Notes under the pieces: model-generated | Database searches by the model: none | Seen by the model: the letters and a program-made list of their open reading frames with translations, nothing else | Told to the model about the DNA's origin: nothing | Shown here: positions 29,728 to 38,058 of the stretch, one piece after another | Layout: each line of letters opens with the position of its first letter | Position numbering within the stretch: the first letter of the stretch is position 1 | Program-made: the position numbers and the translations under genes | Source of the DNA: Myxococcales bacterium | GTDB lineage: Bacteria > Myxococcota_A > Polyangia > Haliangiales > Haliangiaceae | Assembly: GCA_016716835.1 (NCBI GenBank) | Contig: JADJUW010000001.1 | Location: 558,001 to 622,000 of the forward strand | DNA: 64,000 bases | Direction of reading: 5' to 3'

Positions 29728-31434
29728 TCAATCTGAGCGGCCGGCGTTGTGGCGCAGATCCTCGGACGTAACGGCGATGACGTGATACGCGCCGACCGCT
29801 ACAGATCCCGGAACCGTGGCAGTTGCGCTAAATGTGCCCATCCCGTCGCTGACGGCCGCGCCAATCCAAACGGCTTGGTCCAGCGAGGCATCGAGCGGCA
29901 GCAAAAAGAGCTGCACGGTCAGGCCGGCAAGCGGCGCACCGGTGGCGCGGTCCGTGACCGTCCCCGCAAGGCCAAGCGACTCCGAGCGCGCCTTGGTCGT
30001 TGCGTCGGCACGTAGACTCAAGGAGGGCGTGATGCGACGCGGATCAGGTGGGCCATCGTTCGCCGCAAGCGTCGGCGCATTGAAAGGCGCGGGCGTGCCA
30101 TCGTCCGCACCCGCCGCCGTGGCGCTGCCAGCGTGATCGCTAAAGGTGTCTTCGCCGCTGCTCGCGGCATGCGGATCGCGTTGCTCCTCGCGTTGTGTGT
30201 CTGAGAGGCCAGAGATGTCCCCCCGCAGTTGGGTATAGTTGTCGCGGTACGCATCTGGTTTCGCAAAGGGGTCTTCGCTGCGGGGGCGGTGCACCGTCTT
30301 GTCCCCGCCGTTGTAGACTTGTAGATTGAGCGCCGCGCCTCCCAGGTCAACGCGTTGCCAGCCACGCTGGGGAAACCACACCTCGACAAAGGCATGCGCT
30401 TCGTTGGTGACATAGCGCGTGGGGATACCCAGCGCGTTGGCGGTGATCATAAATACAAACGAGCGATGGCGACACACGCCAACTTGCGCCGAAAACAGAT
30501 CGCGATAGGTGCCCTCCTCGCGGGGTGGGGCATCGCCCGCGGCAAATGCGCGATGATACGCCACGAGCGCGTTGAAGGCTCGGCCGAGCTCGACGTCCTG
30601 GTGAAGGCCGAGTTCGCTAAGCGATTGTCCTGCCAGCGCCCGCACCTCCATGGGCATCCGCGCGAGCGCGCCGGTGGGCGCCTGGGCCGCGACGAGCCGA
30701 GGCGTCCAGCGCCCTTGCGGCAAGGCTGGGGCGAAATAGCCGGCATCCGCGTCGACGTGCATGACGAGGCGCACCGAAACCGGCTGCTTGATGCGCGGCG
30801 CGCTGACGTAGAAGTTGTCCGCGGTGTCCTTGCTAAAGCGCAGCTCGGCGCGCGGCTCCGTCTCATAGGAAAGGATGCGCATATCGGGCGCGACGCTGGG
30901 GATCGCAATGACTTGATCGGGCGCCAGGGTGAGCATCAGCGAACCCCAAAACCGATCGCGCGCCATGTCGGGTGCCCCTCCAACGGTGAGCGTTAGGCGG
31001 CGGCCGGGCGCGATGCTTAGCGTCTGCGACGTGTCGATGGCGTTGAGCGCGCTCATTCGCTTAAACGGCAAGACATCGGGATTGAACACGGCAACGTAGT
31101 GCAGCGTGCCATCGCTGGCGGTTTGGCGGTCGAGCGTTGCCTGAGTTTGGCGATCCGCCGCAAAGCCAGGTTGACCGAAGGTCGGCTCGTCCGGCCGGCC
31201 TGGCTGCGACGCATCGGGCTCAGGCAACATCTTGTTGCCCGCGGCGATGACATCGGGATTTTGTGTCGGCGTAGGCGACGTCATCGCGGCGCTGCGTCCG
31301 CCGTCGACGCTCGCGGGCGACGGCAGGTCTTGGTGCAGTGGCCGGCCAGCCCGCGACGCGATCGCGGCGCTTACGCCGATCGCGATCCCCATCGCTGCCG
31401 CGGCGGCTGCAAGGCGTGGGAGTGGGCGTTGCAC
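29728..31434 (-). CDS. transglutaminase-like protein with N-terminal anchor
   Basis: 568 aa. An N-terminal hydrophobic segment (LAAAAAAMGIAIGVSAAI) suggests export or anchoring. The middle carries a transglutaminase-like Cys-His-Asp core: VCRHRSFVFMITANALGIPTR with the nucleophile, EAHAFVEVWFP with the His, and WQRVDLGG with the Asp. An acidic low-complexity stretch follows, then a C-terminal Ig-like/carboxypeptidase-regulatory-type domain (LGLAGTVTDRATGAPLAGLTV). Such proteins are peptidases or cross-linkers, so the substrate is open. Start GTG 31434; the MFS gene diverges only 29 bases away, so the promoters overlap. Confidence 0.8.
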   Translation of the reverse strand: MQRPLPRLAAAAAAMGIAIGVSAAIASRAGRPLHQDLPSPASVDGGRSAAMTSPTPTQNPDVIAAGNKMLPEPDASQPGRPDEPTFGQPGFAADRQTQATLDRQTASDGTLHYVAVFNPDVLPFKRMSALNAIDTSQTLSIAPGRRLTLTVGGAPDMARDRFWGSLMLTLAPDQVIAIPSVAPDMRILSYETEPRAELRFSKDTADNFYVSAPRIKQPVSVRLVMHVDADAGYFAPALPQGRWTPRLVAAQAPTGALARMPMEVRALAGQSLSELGLHQDVELGRAFNALVAYHRAFAAGDAPPREEGTYRDLFSAQVGVCRHRSFVFMITANALGIPTRYVTNEAHAFVEVWFPQRGWQRVDLGGAALNLQVYNGGDKTVHRPRSEDPFAKPDAYRDNYTQLRGDISGLSDTQREEQRDPHAASSGEDTFSDHAGSATAAGADDGTPAPFNAPTLAANDGPPDPRRITPSLSLRADATTKARSESLGLAGTVTDRATGAPLAGLTVQLFLLPLDASLDQAVWIGAAVSDGMGTFSATATVPGSVAVGAYHVIAVTSEDLRHNAGRSD

Positions 31435-31463
31435 TGACGTACTCTACCGCGGTATGAACGCGC

Positions 31464-32717
31464 ATGTCGACCGCCAACGCAGCGATGGCAGGTCCCAAGC
31501 GCGGCCGCTCGGCGCTTGCGCTCGCCGTGACGGTCGCCGCGCTTGGGTACTTCGTCGATAGCTTCGACCTGGTGCTTTTTGGCGTGGTGCGCATTCCTAG
31601 CCTGCGCGATCTAGGCGTCGACGCGCGGCAGTTCGCCGCCGTCGGCGAGATGGTGCAGCACAGTCAGCTGGTTGGGCTGTGTGTGGGCGGCATATTTTGG
31701 GGCATCCTCGGCGACAAGCTGGGGCGACGCGTCGGGTTGTTTGGCGCGCTCATCGTGCACTCGGCCGCCAATCTGCTTACCGCCCAAGTCGCCACGGTCG
31801 ACGAATACGCCGTGCTGCGTTTTTTTGCGGGCGTCGGGCTGGGAGGCGAACTTGGTATGGGTATCACGCTCGTGAGCGAGCAGCTGCAGCCCAAAGATCG
31901 CGGGTGGGGCACGGCGGCGGTTGCGGCGATGGGCGTGCTAGGCGGGCTCGCAGCGGCGCAGCTTGGCACGCAGTTGCCGTGGCGCCACACGTACCTGGTG
32001 GCTGGCGGCATGGGTGTACTGCTGCTGCTGTTGCGGCTCGGCGTCGTCGAGTCGGGGCTGTTTGCGTCGCGCAAGGCCTCGGGAGACATGGCCGGTGGGC
32101 TATTGCGATTGTTGTCGTCGCCCGCGCGCCTGTGGCTTTATGTAAAAGTGATCGGGGTAGCTGTGCCGATTTGGTACTGCGTCGGGGTGCTGACGTATTT
32201 CTCGCGCGAGCTCGGCGGCGCCATGGGCATGACGCCACGGCCCGAGCCGGGCACGGCGCTAGTTTACTGCTACATCGGGTTTGGGCTCGGCGATCTTGCC
32301 TCGGGGGCCCTAAGTCAACTATGGAAATCACGGCGACGCGCCATCGTCCTTTTTATCGGGCTCGCGATGGTGGCCGTGGCGGCCTACTTCACGCTGGCGA
32401 GGATGTCGCTGTCGGTTTTTTATACGGTATGCGCGCTCATGGGATTTGCCGCCGGCTACTGGGCCGTATTTATGACCATGGTCGCCGAGCAGTTCGGCAC
32501 CAACATGCGCGGCACCGCGACCACGACGGCGCCCAACTTCGTGCGCGCCGCGATCGTGCCCATGGCCGTAATGGTTGGGCTGCTGCAACAAAACGTTGGC
32601 CTTGGGCGCCCAGGTGGTTATGCCGTGGTGGGGGCGGTTTGCTTCGCGATCGCGCTGCTGTCGCTGTGGCGCCTGCCGGAAACGTTTGGCCGCGAGCTTG
32701 ATTTTGTGGAACGATGA
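31464..32717 (+). CDS. MFS transporter
   Basis: 417 aa with 12 predicted helices. The first cytoplasmic loop carries the MFS signature (WGILGDKLGRRVGLF), and the helix 4-5 region shows FFAGVGLGGELGMGITLVSEQ, typical of the sugar/aromatic-acid symporter branch. The central loop is short and basic. The substrate cannot be deduced. It starts at an ATG (31464). Its stop overlaps the start of the zinc-ribbon protein by four bases (32714-32717), so the two are translationally coupled. Confidence 0.85.
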   Translation: MSTANAAMAGPKRGRSALALAVTVAALGYFVDSFDLVLFGVVRIPSLRDLGVDARQFAAVGEMVQHSQLVGLCVGGIFWGILGDKLGRRVGLFGALIVHSAANLLTAQVATVDEYAVLRFFAGVGLGGELGMGITLVSEQLQPKDRGWGTAAVAAMGVLGGLAAAQLGTQLPWRHTYLVAGGMGVLLLLLRLGVVESGLFASRKASGDMAGGLLRLLSSPARLWLYVKVIGVAVPIWYCVGVLTYFSRELGGAMGMTPRPEPGTALVYCYIGFGLGDLASGALSQLWKSRRRAIVLFIGLAMVAVAAYFTLARMSLSVFYTVCALMGFAAGYWAVFMTMVAEQFGTNMRGTATTTAPNFVRAAIVPMAVMVGLLQQNVGLGRPGGYAVVGAVCFAIALLSLWRLPETFGRELDFVER

Positions 32718-33865
32718 GCGCGCTTGAGGCACCGCCCCCCGCAACGACGTCGCCCTCATCCGCCGCGCATGCCAAGGGTGCGGTAGCGGGGTATCCGTGC
32801 GAGCATTGCGGTGGCAAGACGCGGTTTTTGCCCGGCACCGAGGCGCTGCAGTGCGTGTTTTGTCAGGCGCTGATGCCCATCGCGCGCGGCGCCGTCCCTG
32901 TGAGCGAATCCGATTTTGAGCAGGCGCTGCGCGCGCGGGCGAGCATGCCCCTCGAGACGCTGACCGTTGGGGCACGCGAGATCGAGTGCAAGACGTGCGG
33001 TGCGCGCAGCGTCGTGACCGAGCAGGCGTTGCGCTGCGCCTTTTGTGACGCGACCGTCGTCGTCGAAGTCCCGCCGGGCGACGCGATCGTGATGCCGGGT
33101 TCGGTGTTGCCGTTTGCGAAGACAGGTAGCGAGGCACAAGCGGCGCTGACGCGGTGGATTGACGGTCTATGGTTTGCGCCCTTCCGCTTGCGGCGGCGCG
33201 CTAAGACGCTAGCGATCGATGGCATCTACCTGCCATTTTGGACGTTTGATACGCAAACGCATACCGCCTATCACGGGCAGCGTGGCGATTACTACTATGT
33301 CTCCGTGTCGTATCGCGATGCCCAAGGCCGATCGCAAACCAGACAGGAGCGCCGGACCGCTTGGCGGCCTGCATCGGGTGAGGTAGCCGTGGCCTTTGAC
33401 GACACGCTGGTATGCGCGAGCCGTAGCGTTCCTCAGCGGTTTGCGACCAAGCTGGAGCCTTGGGATTTGGCGGCGCTAGCGCCGTTTGACGGCCGCTATC
33501 TCGCCGGCTTCATCGCCGAGCGCTATGCCATCGATCTCGCCGAGGGCTTTGCGGTTGCCGAGACCATGATGGAGCCGGGTATTCGCGCCGCCATCCGCAG
33601 CGATATCGGCGGTGACGAGCAGCAGATTGCCGACATGGAGGTGCGCTACGCCGCGCGCACCTATAAGCACGTGCTCTTGCCCTTATGGCTCTCCGCCTTT
33701 CGCTTTCGCGATCGGGTCTATCGCATCATGGTCAATGCCAGGACGGGCGAAGTGACGGGGGAACGGCCGTATAGCGCGCTGAAGATCTTGCTAGCCGTGG
33801 TTATCGGCCTGGGCGTAGTCGGGGGCTGCATCTTTATTTGGGGTCGCAGCCAAGGTCGATGGTAA
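32714..33865 (+). CDS. zinc-ribbon membrane protein of unknown function
   Basis: 383 aa. Two zinc ribbons open the protein: CEHCGGKTRFLPGTEALQCVFC (about residues 29-50) and CKTCGARSVVTEQALRCAFC (about 93-112). A globular region follows with RWIDGLWFAPFRLR, YLPFWTFDTQTHTAYHGQRGDYYYVSV, FDDTLVCAS and YAARTYKHVLLPLWLSAFRFRDRVYRIMVNARTGEVTGERPYS. One transmembrane helix closes it (ILLAVVIGLGVVGGCIFIWG). Homologues are often labelled helicase-like, but no helicase motif is present. Likely a cytosolic-facing membrane protein coupled to the MFS gene. Confidence 0.72.
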   Translation: MSALEAPPPATTSPSSAAHAKGAVAGYPCEHCGGKTRFLPGTEALQCVFCQALMPIARGAVPVSESDFEQALRARASMPLETLTVGAREIECKTCGARSVVTEQALRCAFCDATVVVEVPPGDAIVMPGSVLPFAKTGSEAQAALTRWIDGLWFAPFRLRRRAKTLAIDGIYLPFWTFDTQTHTAYHGQRGDYYYVSVSYRDAQGRSQTRQERRTAWRPASGEVAVAFDDTLVCASRSVPQRFATKLEPWDLAALAPFDGRYLAGFIAERYAIDLAEGFAVAETMMEPGIRAAIRSDIGGDEQQIADMEVRYAARTYKHVLLPLWLSAFRFRDRVYRIMVNARTGEVTGERPYSALKILLAVVIGLGVVGGCIFIWGRSQGRW

Positions 33866-33885
33866 GATTACGTGAGGCCGTGGCA

Positions 33886-34599
33886 ATGAATTCGCTGCTA
33901 GTAACCTGCGAGCATGCCGGACACGCGGTACCGGCGGGCGTCGACCTGGGCCTGAGCGACGAGGTGTTGCGATCGCAAGCAAGTTGGGACCATGGCGCGT
34001 TAGATGTTGCCAACGCGGTCGCGGCTCGTTTTGGTCGCGAGGTCTTTGCCGGCGAATTCTCTCGCCTCTTTGTCGACCTCAATCGCCCCAGCGATCATCC
34101 CGACGTCATCCCCGAGTGGTGTTATGGCGCCCACGTTCCTACCAACGCGACGCTGTCGGCGCAGGCGCGACGGCAGCGGCTCGACGCCGTTCATGCACCA
34201 CACTGGCGGCGCGTGCGCGCGGCAATTGAGCTGGAAATTGGCAGCGGCCAACGCGTCGTGCAGCTCGCGTCCCATAGCTTCTGCACATTGCTCGATCCAA
34301 GCAACCGGAGATTTGACGTCGGTTTGTTGTTTGACCCCTCGCGCGAGGGCGAGCTCGCGCTGGTTGACGAGCTGGAGGCGGCATGCCTGGCGCATGGTCT
34401 TTCTACGCGCCGCAACGAGCCATATACGGGCATTGGTCCAGGCGTGACCTCGTCCATGCGCGTGGCCTTTTCTGCGTATCAATATGTTGGGGTGACCATC
34501 GAGACGTCGCACGCGGTCACCATGCGCGAAGGCGGATGCACGCATGTGGCGAGCGCCCTCGCCGTCGGCCTAGCGCAATTTGGTATAAGAACGGCGTGA
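33886..34599 (+). CDS. N-formylglutamate amidohydrolase family protein
   Basis: 237 aa from the ATG at 33886, which has a GAGG box eight bases before it; it follows the zinc-ribbon gene after 20 bases. Family blocks: VTCEHAGHAVPAG with the metal-binding Glu-His, SWDHGALDVA, SRLFVDLNRPSDHPDVIPEW, VVQLASHSFC, GLLFDPSRE, and YTGIGPGVTSSMR. Members hydrolyse N-formylglutamate or related N-acyl amino acids in histidine or other catabolism. No hut gene is adjacent, so the physiological substrate is open. The stop overlaps the next gene's GTG. Confidence 0.87.
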   Translation: MNSLLVTCEHAGHAVPAGVDLGLSDEVLRSQASWDHGALDVANAVAARFGREVFAGEFSRLFVDLNRPSDHPDVIPEWCYGAHVPTNATLSAQARRQRLDAVHAPHWRRVRAAIELEIGSGQRVVQLASHSFCTLLDPSNRRFDVGLLFDPSREGELALVDELEAACLAHGLSTRRNEPYTGIGPGVTSSMRVAFSAYQYVGVTIETSHAVTMREGGCTHVASALAVGLAQFGIRTA

Positions 34600-35924
34600 A
34601 GACCTTAGAGTTTTGGTTTGATTTTTCCTGCCCGTATGCTTTTTTGGCCTCTCGTCAGGTTGCCGCCTTGGCCGCGCAGGGCGGCGCCACGCTAAGCTGG
34701 CGGCCGATGCTGCTTGGCGGGGTATTCGCCGCGATCGGCGCCGGGCAGGGACCGATGGCTACGCTGTCGGCTACCCGGCGCGACTATGTGGCCGCCGACG
34801 TCGCGCGGTGTGCGGCGGGCCAGGGGCTGATTTTTTCGACGCCGGCGCAGCATCCTATGCGTACCGTGCTCGCCTTGCGTAGCCTCCTGGCCTTGCCCAA
34901 AGCCAACTGGCCGCGCGCCATTGCCGCGCTGTTCGATGCGTACTGGTTGGAGCATCGTGACATTTCACAGCGTGGCGTCGTCGAAGCTGTCTTGGCGAGC
35001 GCATGCGAGGACGCCCCCCTCGCGCGCATGGCCGTTGAGGGCAGCGAACGCGACGAAATAAAGGCTTTGTTGCGAACGCTTACCGACGAGGCCGTTGCGG
35101 CTGGCATTTTCGGTGCGCCGACGTACCGTGTCCTCGACGAATCCGGGGCCCACGCGCCCTTGTTCTGGGGGCAAGATCGTTTGAGCCACGTTGCGGCGGC
35201 GCTCTTGGGTTGGGACGGTAACTCGCCGCGCGCCGAATCGGCGCCGTGGCAAGCGCCGACCAAGGCACGTGGGACGTCGACGGCGCCACTTGTGCTTTCG
35301 TATTATTTTGATTTCGCGAGCCCCTTTGCCTATCTCGGCGCAACGCAAGTGCAGCGGATCGCCGCGAACCTGGGCGCGACGGTGGCTTGGCGGCCCTTTT
35401 TGCTTGGCGGCCTATTTCGCAACATCGGCACCGTAGATGTGCCGTTATTGGTCATGCCGGCCGCCAAGCGCGCCTATTACCTGGCCGATTTTGCGCGGTG
35501 GGCCGCGTGGTGGGATGTGCCTTTCTCGTTTCCGGCGACATTTCCCGTCAAGACGACGGCGCCGTTACGCATCGCGATGGCGGCGCTTGAACAGTTGACA
35601 CCCGACCGCGCGGTAGCCTGGATCAAGGCGGCCTTCGAGGCGCTTTGGGTTCATGGTCGCGACCTAAATGACGACGGCGTCCTGCAAGCTTGTCTTGTGG
35701 AAGCGGCGCTACCTATGACCCTGCTTGCCGAGGCAACCAGCGAGTCGCGCAAGCAGGCATTGATAGCCGCGACAAATGAGGCGGCGGCCCATGGGGTGTT
35801 CGGGGCGCCAACCATTGTCGTCAGTGCGGGACCGCGAGAGACGCTTATTTGGGGGCAGGACCGCTGGGACCTGGTCGCCGCCGCGGCGAGAGATCTCGCC
35901 AGCGCCACTGATTTAAAGCACTAG
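34596..35924 (+). CDS. double HCCA-isomerase/DsbA-like protein
   Basis: 442 aa built of two complete thioredoxin-fold GST-kappa-like domains joined by a short linker. Domain 1 starts FWFDFSCPYAFLASRQV; domain 2 starts YYFDFASPFAYLGATQV. Each has SWRPMLLGG/AWRPFLLGG, an inserted helical bundle and a closing GIFGAPTYRV..FWGQDRL / GVFGAPTIVV..IWGQDRW. The family includes 2-hydroxychromene-2-carboxylate isomerases, glutathione-dependent enzymes that normally form homodimers of a single domain. Start GTG 34596 overlaps the previous stop; longer in-frame extension was rejected as it antiparallels the preceding gene's coding frame. Confidence 0.86.
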   Translation: MKTLEFWFDFSCPYAFLASRQVAALAAQGGATLSWRPMLLGGVFAAIGAGQGPMATLSATRRDYVAADVARCAAGQGLIFSTPAQHPMRTVLALRSLLALPKANWPRAIAALFDAYWLEHRDISQRGVVEAVLASACEDAPLARMAVEGSERDEIKALLRTLTDEAVAAGIFGAPTYRVLDESGAHAPLFWGQDRLSHVAAALLGWDGNSPRAESAPWQAPTKARGTSTAPLVLSYYFDFASPFAYLGATQVQRIAANLGATVAWRPFLLGGLFRNIGTVDVPLLVMPAAKRAYYLADFARWAAWWDVPFSFPATFPVKTTAPLRIAMAALEQLTPDRAVAWIKAAFEALWVHGRDLNDDGVLQACLVEAALPMTLLAEATSESRKQALIAATNEAAAHGVFGAPTIVVSAGPRETLIWGQDRWDLVAAAARDLASATDLKH

Positions 35925-35952
35925 AGGCGGGTCGCCCGAGGGTAGAGCGCGC

Positions 35953-36147
35953 CTACTTGGCTCGTTTGGTGGCTCGCTTGGTCTTGGTGCCACCGACCTT
36001 GCCTCGGAGCTGGCGCTTCTTTTTGCTGCGATTTAGCCCGCGCTTGTGGGCGGCATTCTTCTTGGCCTTCATCACACGGCTCTTCAGCGAGCGCTTCTGT
36101 TTGTACTTAGGGCGGGTTTTAAGGCTTTTCTTTGAGCGTACGGCCAC
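35953..36147 (-). CDS. small highly basic protein
   Basis: 64 aa from a GTG at 36147, preceded by an AAGGA box at a good distance. Nearly half the residues are Lys or Arg (RSKKSLKTRPKYKQKRSLKS, NAAHKRGLNRSKKKRQLRGK, TKTKRATKRAK), with no acidic residue and no hydrophobic core. It should bind nucleic acid or ribosomes. It resembles no ribosomal protein that I can name. A longer frame to 36249 exists but lacks a ribosome-binding site. It is divergent from the sigma factor gene. Confidence 0.6.
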   Translation of the reverse strand: MAVRSKKSLKTRPKYKQKRSLKSRVMKAKKNAAHKRGLNRSKKKRQLRGKVGGTKTKRATKRAK

Positions 36148-36297
36148 GGTAGTTTCCTTTGTTATCAACCCGTTAGGTCCCATGAAGCGCGCCATCCCGT
36201 CAAGGGTGGCCGGCGGGTTTGCGCATCTACCTGGTTGGTATTTGGCCAAGCAAAGAGGCCGGCAAATAGGCGAAACTTTCGCTATAACGGCCGTGCG

Positions 36298-36864
36298 ATG
36301 GTCCCCGATTCGTCACGTGCGCTTGCCGAGCTCATGCGCGCCTACTGCGGGGGTGATGCAGCGGCATTTCGCGAGCTGTACGCTCAGGTTGGTCCCAGGA
36401 TACGGGGGTACTTGCTCCGCCTTGCCGGCGACCACGCCCTAGCCGATGATTTGTTACAAGGTACGTTTCTGCGCGTGCACCGCGCACGTGGATCCTATAT
36501 CGAGCAGGCCGACCCGTTGCCTTGGCTTTACGCCATTGCCCACCGGCTTTTTATTGATGAAATGCGGCGACGCAAGCGCCAACCCTTGGCATTGCCAAAT
36601 GACGCCGATGGTCTCATGCTTGTGGATGATTCGCGTGGCGTCCATGAGGGCCTGGAGCAGCAGCTCGATGCGGAGCGCGCCATGAACGCGCTGCATCAGC
36701 TCTCGCCCGAGCAAAAGCAGGCCGTGGTGCTGACCAAGCTCGAAGGGCGCTCGATGCAGCAGGCCGCCGAAATTGCGGGGGTCACCTTGGCCGCCATGAA
36801 GGTCCGCGCGCACCGCGGGTATGTCGCGTTGCGTAGGGCGATGGAGGCGAGCGAATCTAAATGA
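36298..36864 (+). CDS. ECF-type RNA polymerase sigma factor
   Basis: 188 aa from the ATG at 36298. Region 2 is visible (FRELYAQVGPRIRGYLLRLAGDHALADDLLQGTFLRVHRAR, PWLYAIAHRLFIDEMRRRKR). Region 4 (LHQLSPEQKQAVVLTKLEGRSMQQAAEIAGVTLAAMKVRAHRGYVALRRAM) has a helix-turn-helix. Region 3 is absent, as in ECF sigmas. It overlaps the next gene, an NrsF-type anti-sigma protein, by four bases, so the pair forms a sigma/anti-sigma module. The longer frame starting at 36235 is less likely because it lacks homology there. Confidence 0.93.
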   Translation: MVPDSSRALAELMRAYCGGDAAAFRELYAQVGPRIRGYLLRLAGDHALADDLLQGTFLRVHRARGSYIEQADPLPWLYAIAHRLFIDEMRRRKRQPLALPNDADGLMLVDDSRGVHEGLEQQLDAERAMNALHQLSPEQKQAVVLTKLEGRSMQQAAEIAGVTLAAMKVRAHRGYVALRRAMEASESK

Positions 36865-37514
36865 CCGAGCACAAAAACGATTTGCCGCCGATTCCACGAG
36901 ACGTCGAGCAGGAGCTCGCGATGCTGGCGCCGGTAAAGATGCGCACCCCGGGCTATCAGTTCGGGATGATCGCCGCCACGTCGGTGGGGTTTACGGGGCT
37001 CGTGGTGGCGCTGGTCTCGCTGCGCAATAATTTAGCCCAGGTAGCGCCGCAGTTTTGGCTGGCGGTGGCGACGGCCGTGTTGCTGGGTTTTACCTTGCCG
37101 CTATATTTGGCGGTGGTCCCCCCGAAGGGATCTATGTTCCCGCGGCAGCGGCTCGCAACCGCGGTGGCCTTTGGCGCCGCCATGGTCATCATCGCGTTGT
37201 CGTTGGCGTCGGTCGTATGGGTGGGGGACATGTGGGCAGCCTTGGCGAATTGCCAGGGGTGCCTACGTATTTCCGCGCTCGTCTCGTTGGTGCCTGTGGT
37301 GCTGGTATGTTGGATGCTCCGGCGATCGTTTATTCGCGTCTCGCGGCTGTTCGCGGCGTCCATTGGCATGTCGGCCGGAAGCCTGGGTTTTACCGCGACG
37401 GAACTCCATTGCGCCAACCCCGAGGTATGGCACATTCTGTTTACCCATGTCGGCATGATCGCTTTTGCAGGGCTGCTCGGGGCGCTGATCATTCCGCGCT
37501 CGGTAGAGCTCTAG
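36861..37514 (+). CDS. NrsF-like (DUF1109) anti-sigma factor
   Basis: 217 aa, six membrane helices. A short cytoplasmic N-terminus (PPIPRDVEQELAMLAPVKMRTPG) would hold the sigma factor. Conserved features of the DUF1109/NrsF family are the NCQGCLRISAL segment, the WMLRRSF stretch, and AGSLGFTATELHCANPEVWHILFTHVG with a conserved Cys. Homologues in Caulobacter inhibit their ECF factors and respond to heavy metal or oxidative stress through conserved Cys residues; the same is inferred here. It overlaps the sigma gene's last four bases. Confidence 0.88.
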   Translation: MTEHKNDLPPIPRDVEQELAMLAPVKMRTPGYQFGMIAATSVGFTGLVVALVSLRNNLAQVAPQFWLAVATAVLLGFTLPLYLAVVPPKGSMFPRQRLATAVAFGAAMVIIALSLASVVWVGDMWAALANCQGCLRISALVSLVPVVLVCWMLRRSFIRVSRLFAASIGMSAGSLGFTATELHCANPEVWHILFTHVGMIAFAGLLGALIIPRSVEL

Positions 37515-37518
37515 CGTT

Positions 37519-38058
37519 GTGCTTGCAAACTACCCGCCCTGGCCCACGATCGCGGACGGACCGTTGCGAGAGGCTTCGCGCGCGCAAGCCGAGGAATTTT
37601 ACGCGTGGTTTTTGGCGGCGCGAGGCGCGCGGATCCGGGAGCTATGCCGCGTGCTTCCAGCCTTTTCCCATGCGCCGACGCGTCGCGAGCTGGTCGACAT
37701 CGGCAGCCAGCTAGCAACGCTCCTCGTAAATGCGACGTACGCCGCGTTTCACGACGACCGCGCGCCGCACCTTACCGCCTTGGTCGGCGACGTCGGCATT
37801 TGGCTCGGCGAACGCATCATCGCCGCCGCCCCTGGCCTGGCGTGGCGACTCGCGCTCAGTCATAAAAAGGCGCTCGGCTATCAGCGGCCGGTGCTCATGG
37901 GATTTGCGGGCCTGGGTCCAGACTATTACGTAGATGTCGGCTTCTTTGTCGCGTCGTGGGCCGAGCTCGCGGCGCGCGGACGACGAGCCGCCCCTGATTT
38001 CTTGGCGAACATTGAGACCTCGGCGTTGGCCGACGCGGCGATTATGGGCTGCTCGTGA
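37519..38058 (+). CDS. hypothetical protein
   Basis: 179 aa from a GTG at 37519, five bases after the anti-sigma gene, so likely co-transcribed with the ECF/NrsF pair. The protein is soluble, without a signal peptide. Distinct parts include AQAEEFYAWFLAARGARIRELCRVL, LALSHKKALGYQRPVLMGFAGLGPDYYVDVGFFVASWAEL, and a C-terminal DFLANIETSALADAAIMG. I recognise no family. Its 3' end overlaps the convergent capA-like gene by 17 bases. Confidence 0.65.
   Translation: MLANYPPWPTIADGPLREASRAQAEEFYAWFLAARGARIRELCRVLPAFSHAPTRRELVDIGSQLATLLVNATYAAFHDDRAPHLTALVGDVGIWLGERIIAAAPGLAWRLALSHKKALGYQRPVLMGFAGLGPDYYVDVGFFVASWAELAARGRRAAPDFLANIETSALADAAIMGCS

Noticed and set aside
34383..34595. Upstream extension of the double HCCA protein
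   Set aside because: It lies in another frame of the amidohydrolase gene and has no homology; GTG 34596 overlaps the previous stop and starts exactly at the domain.
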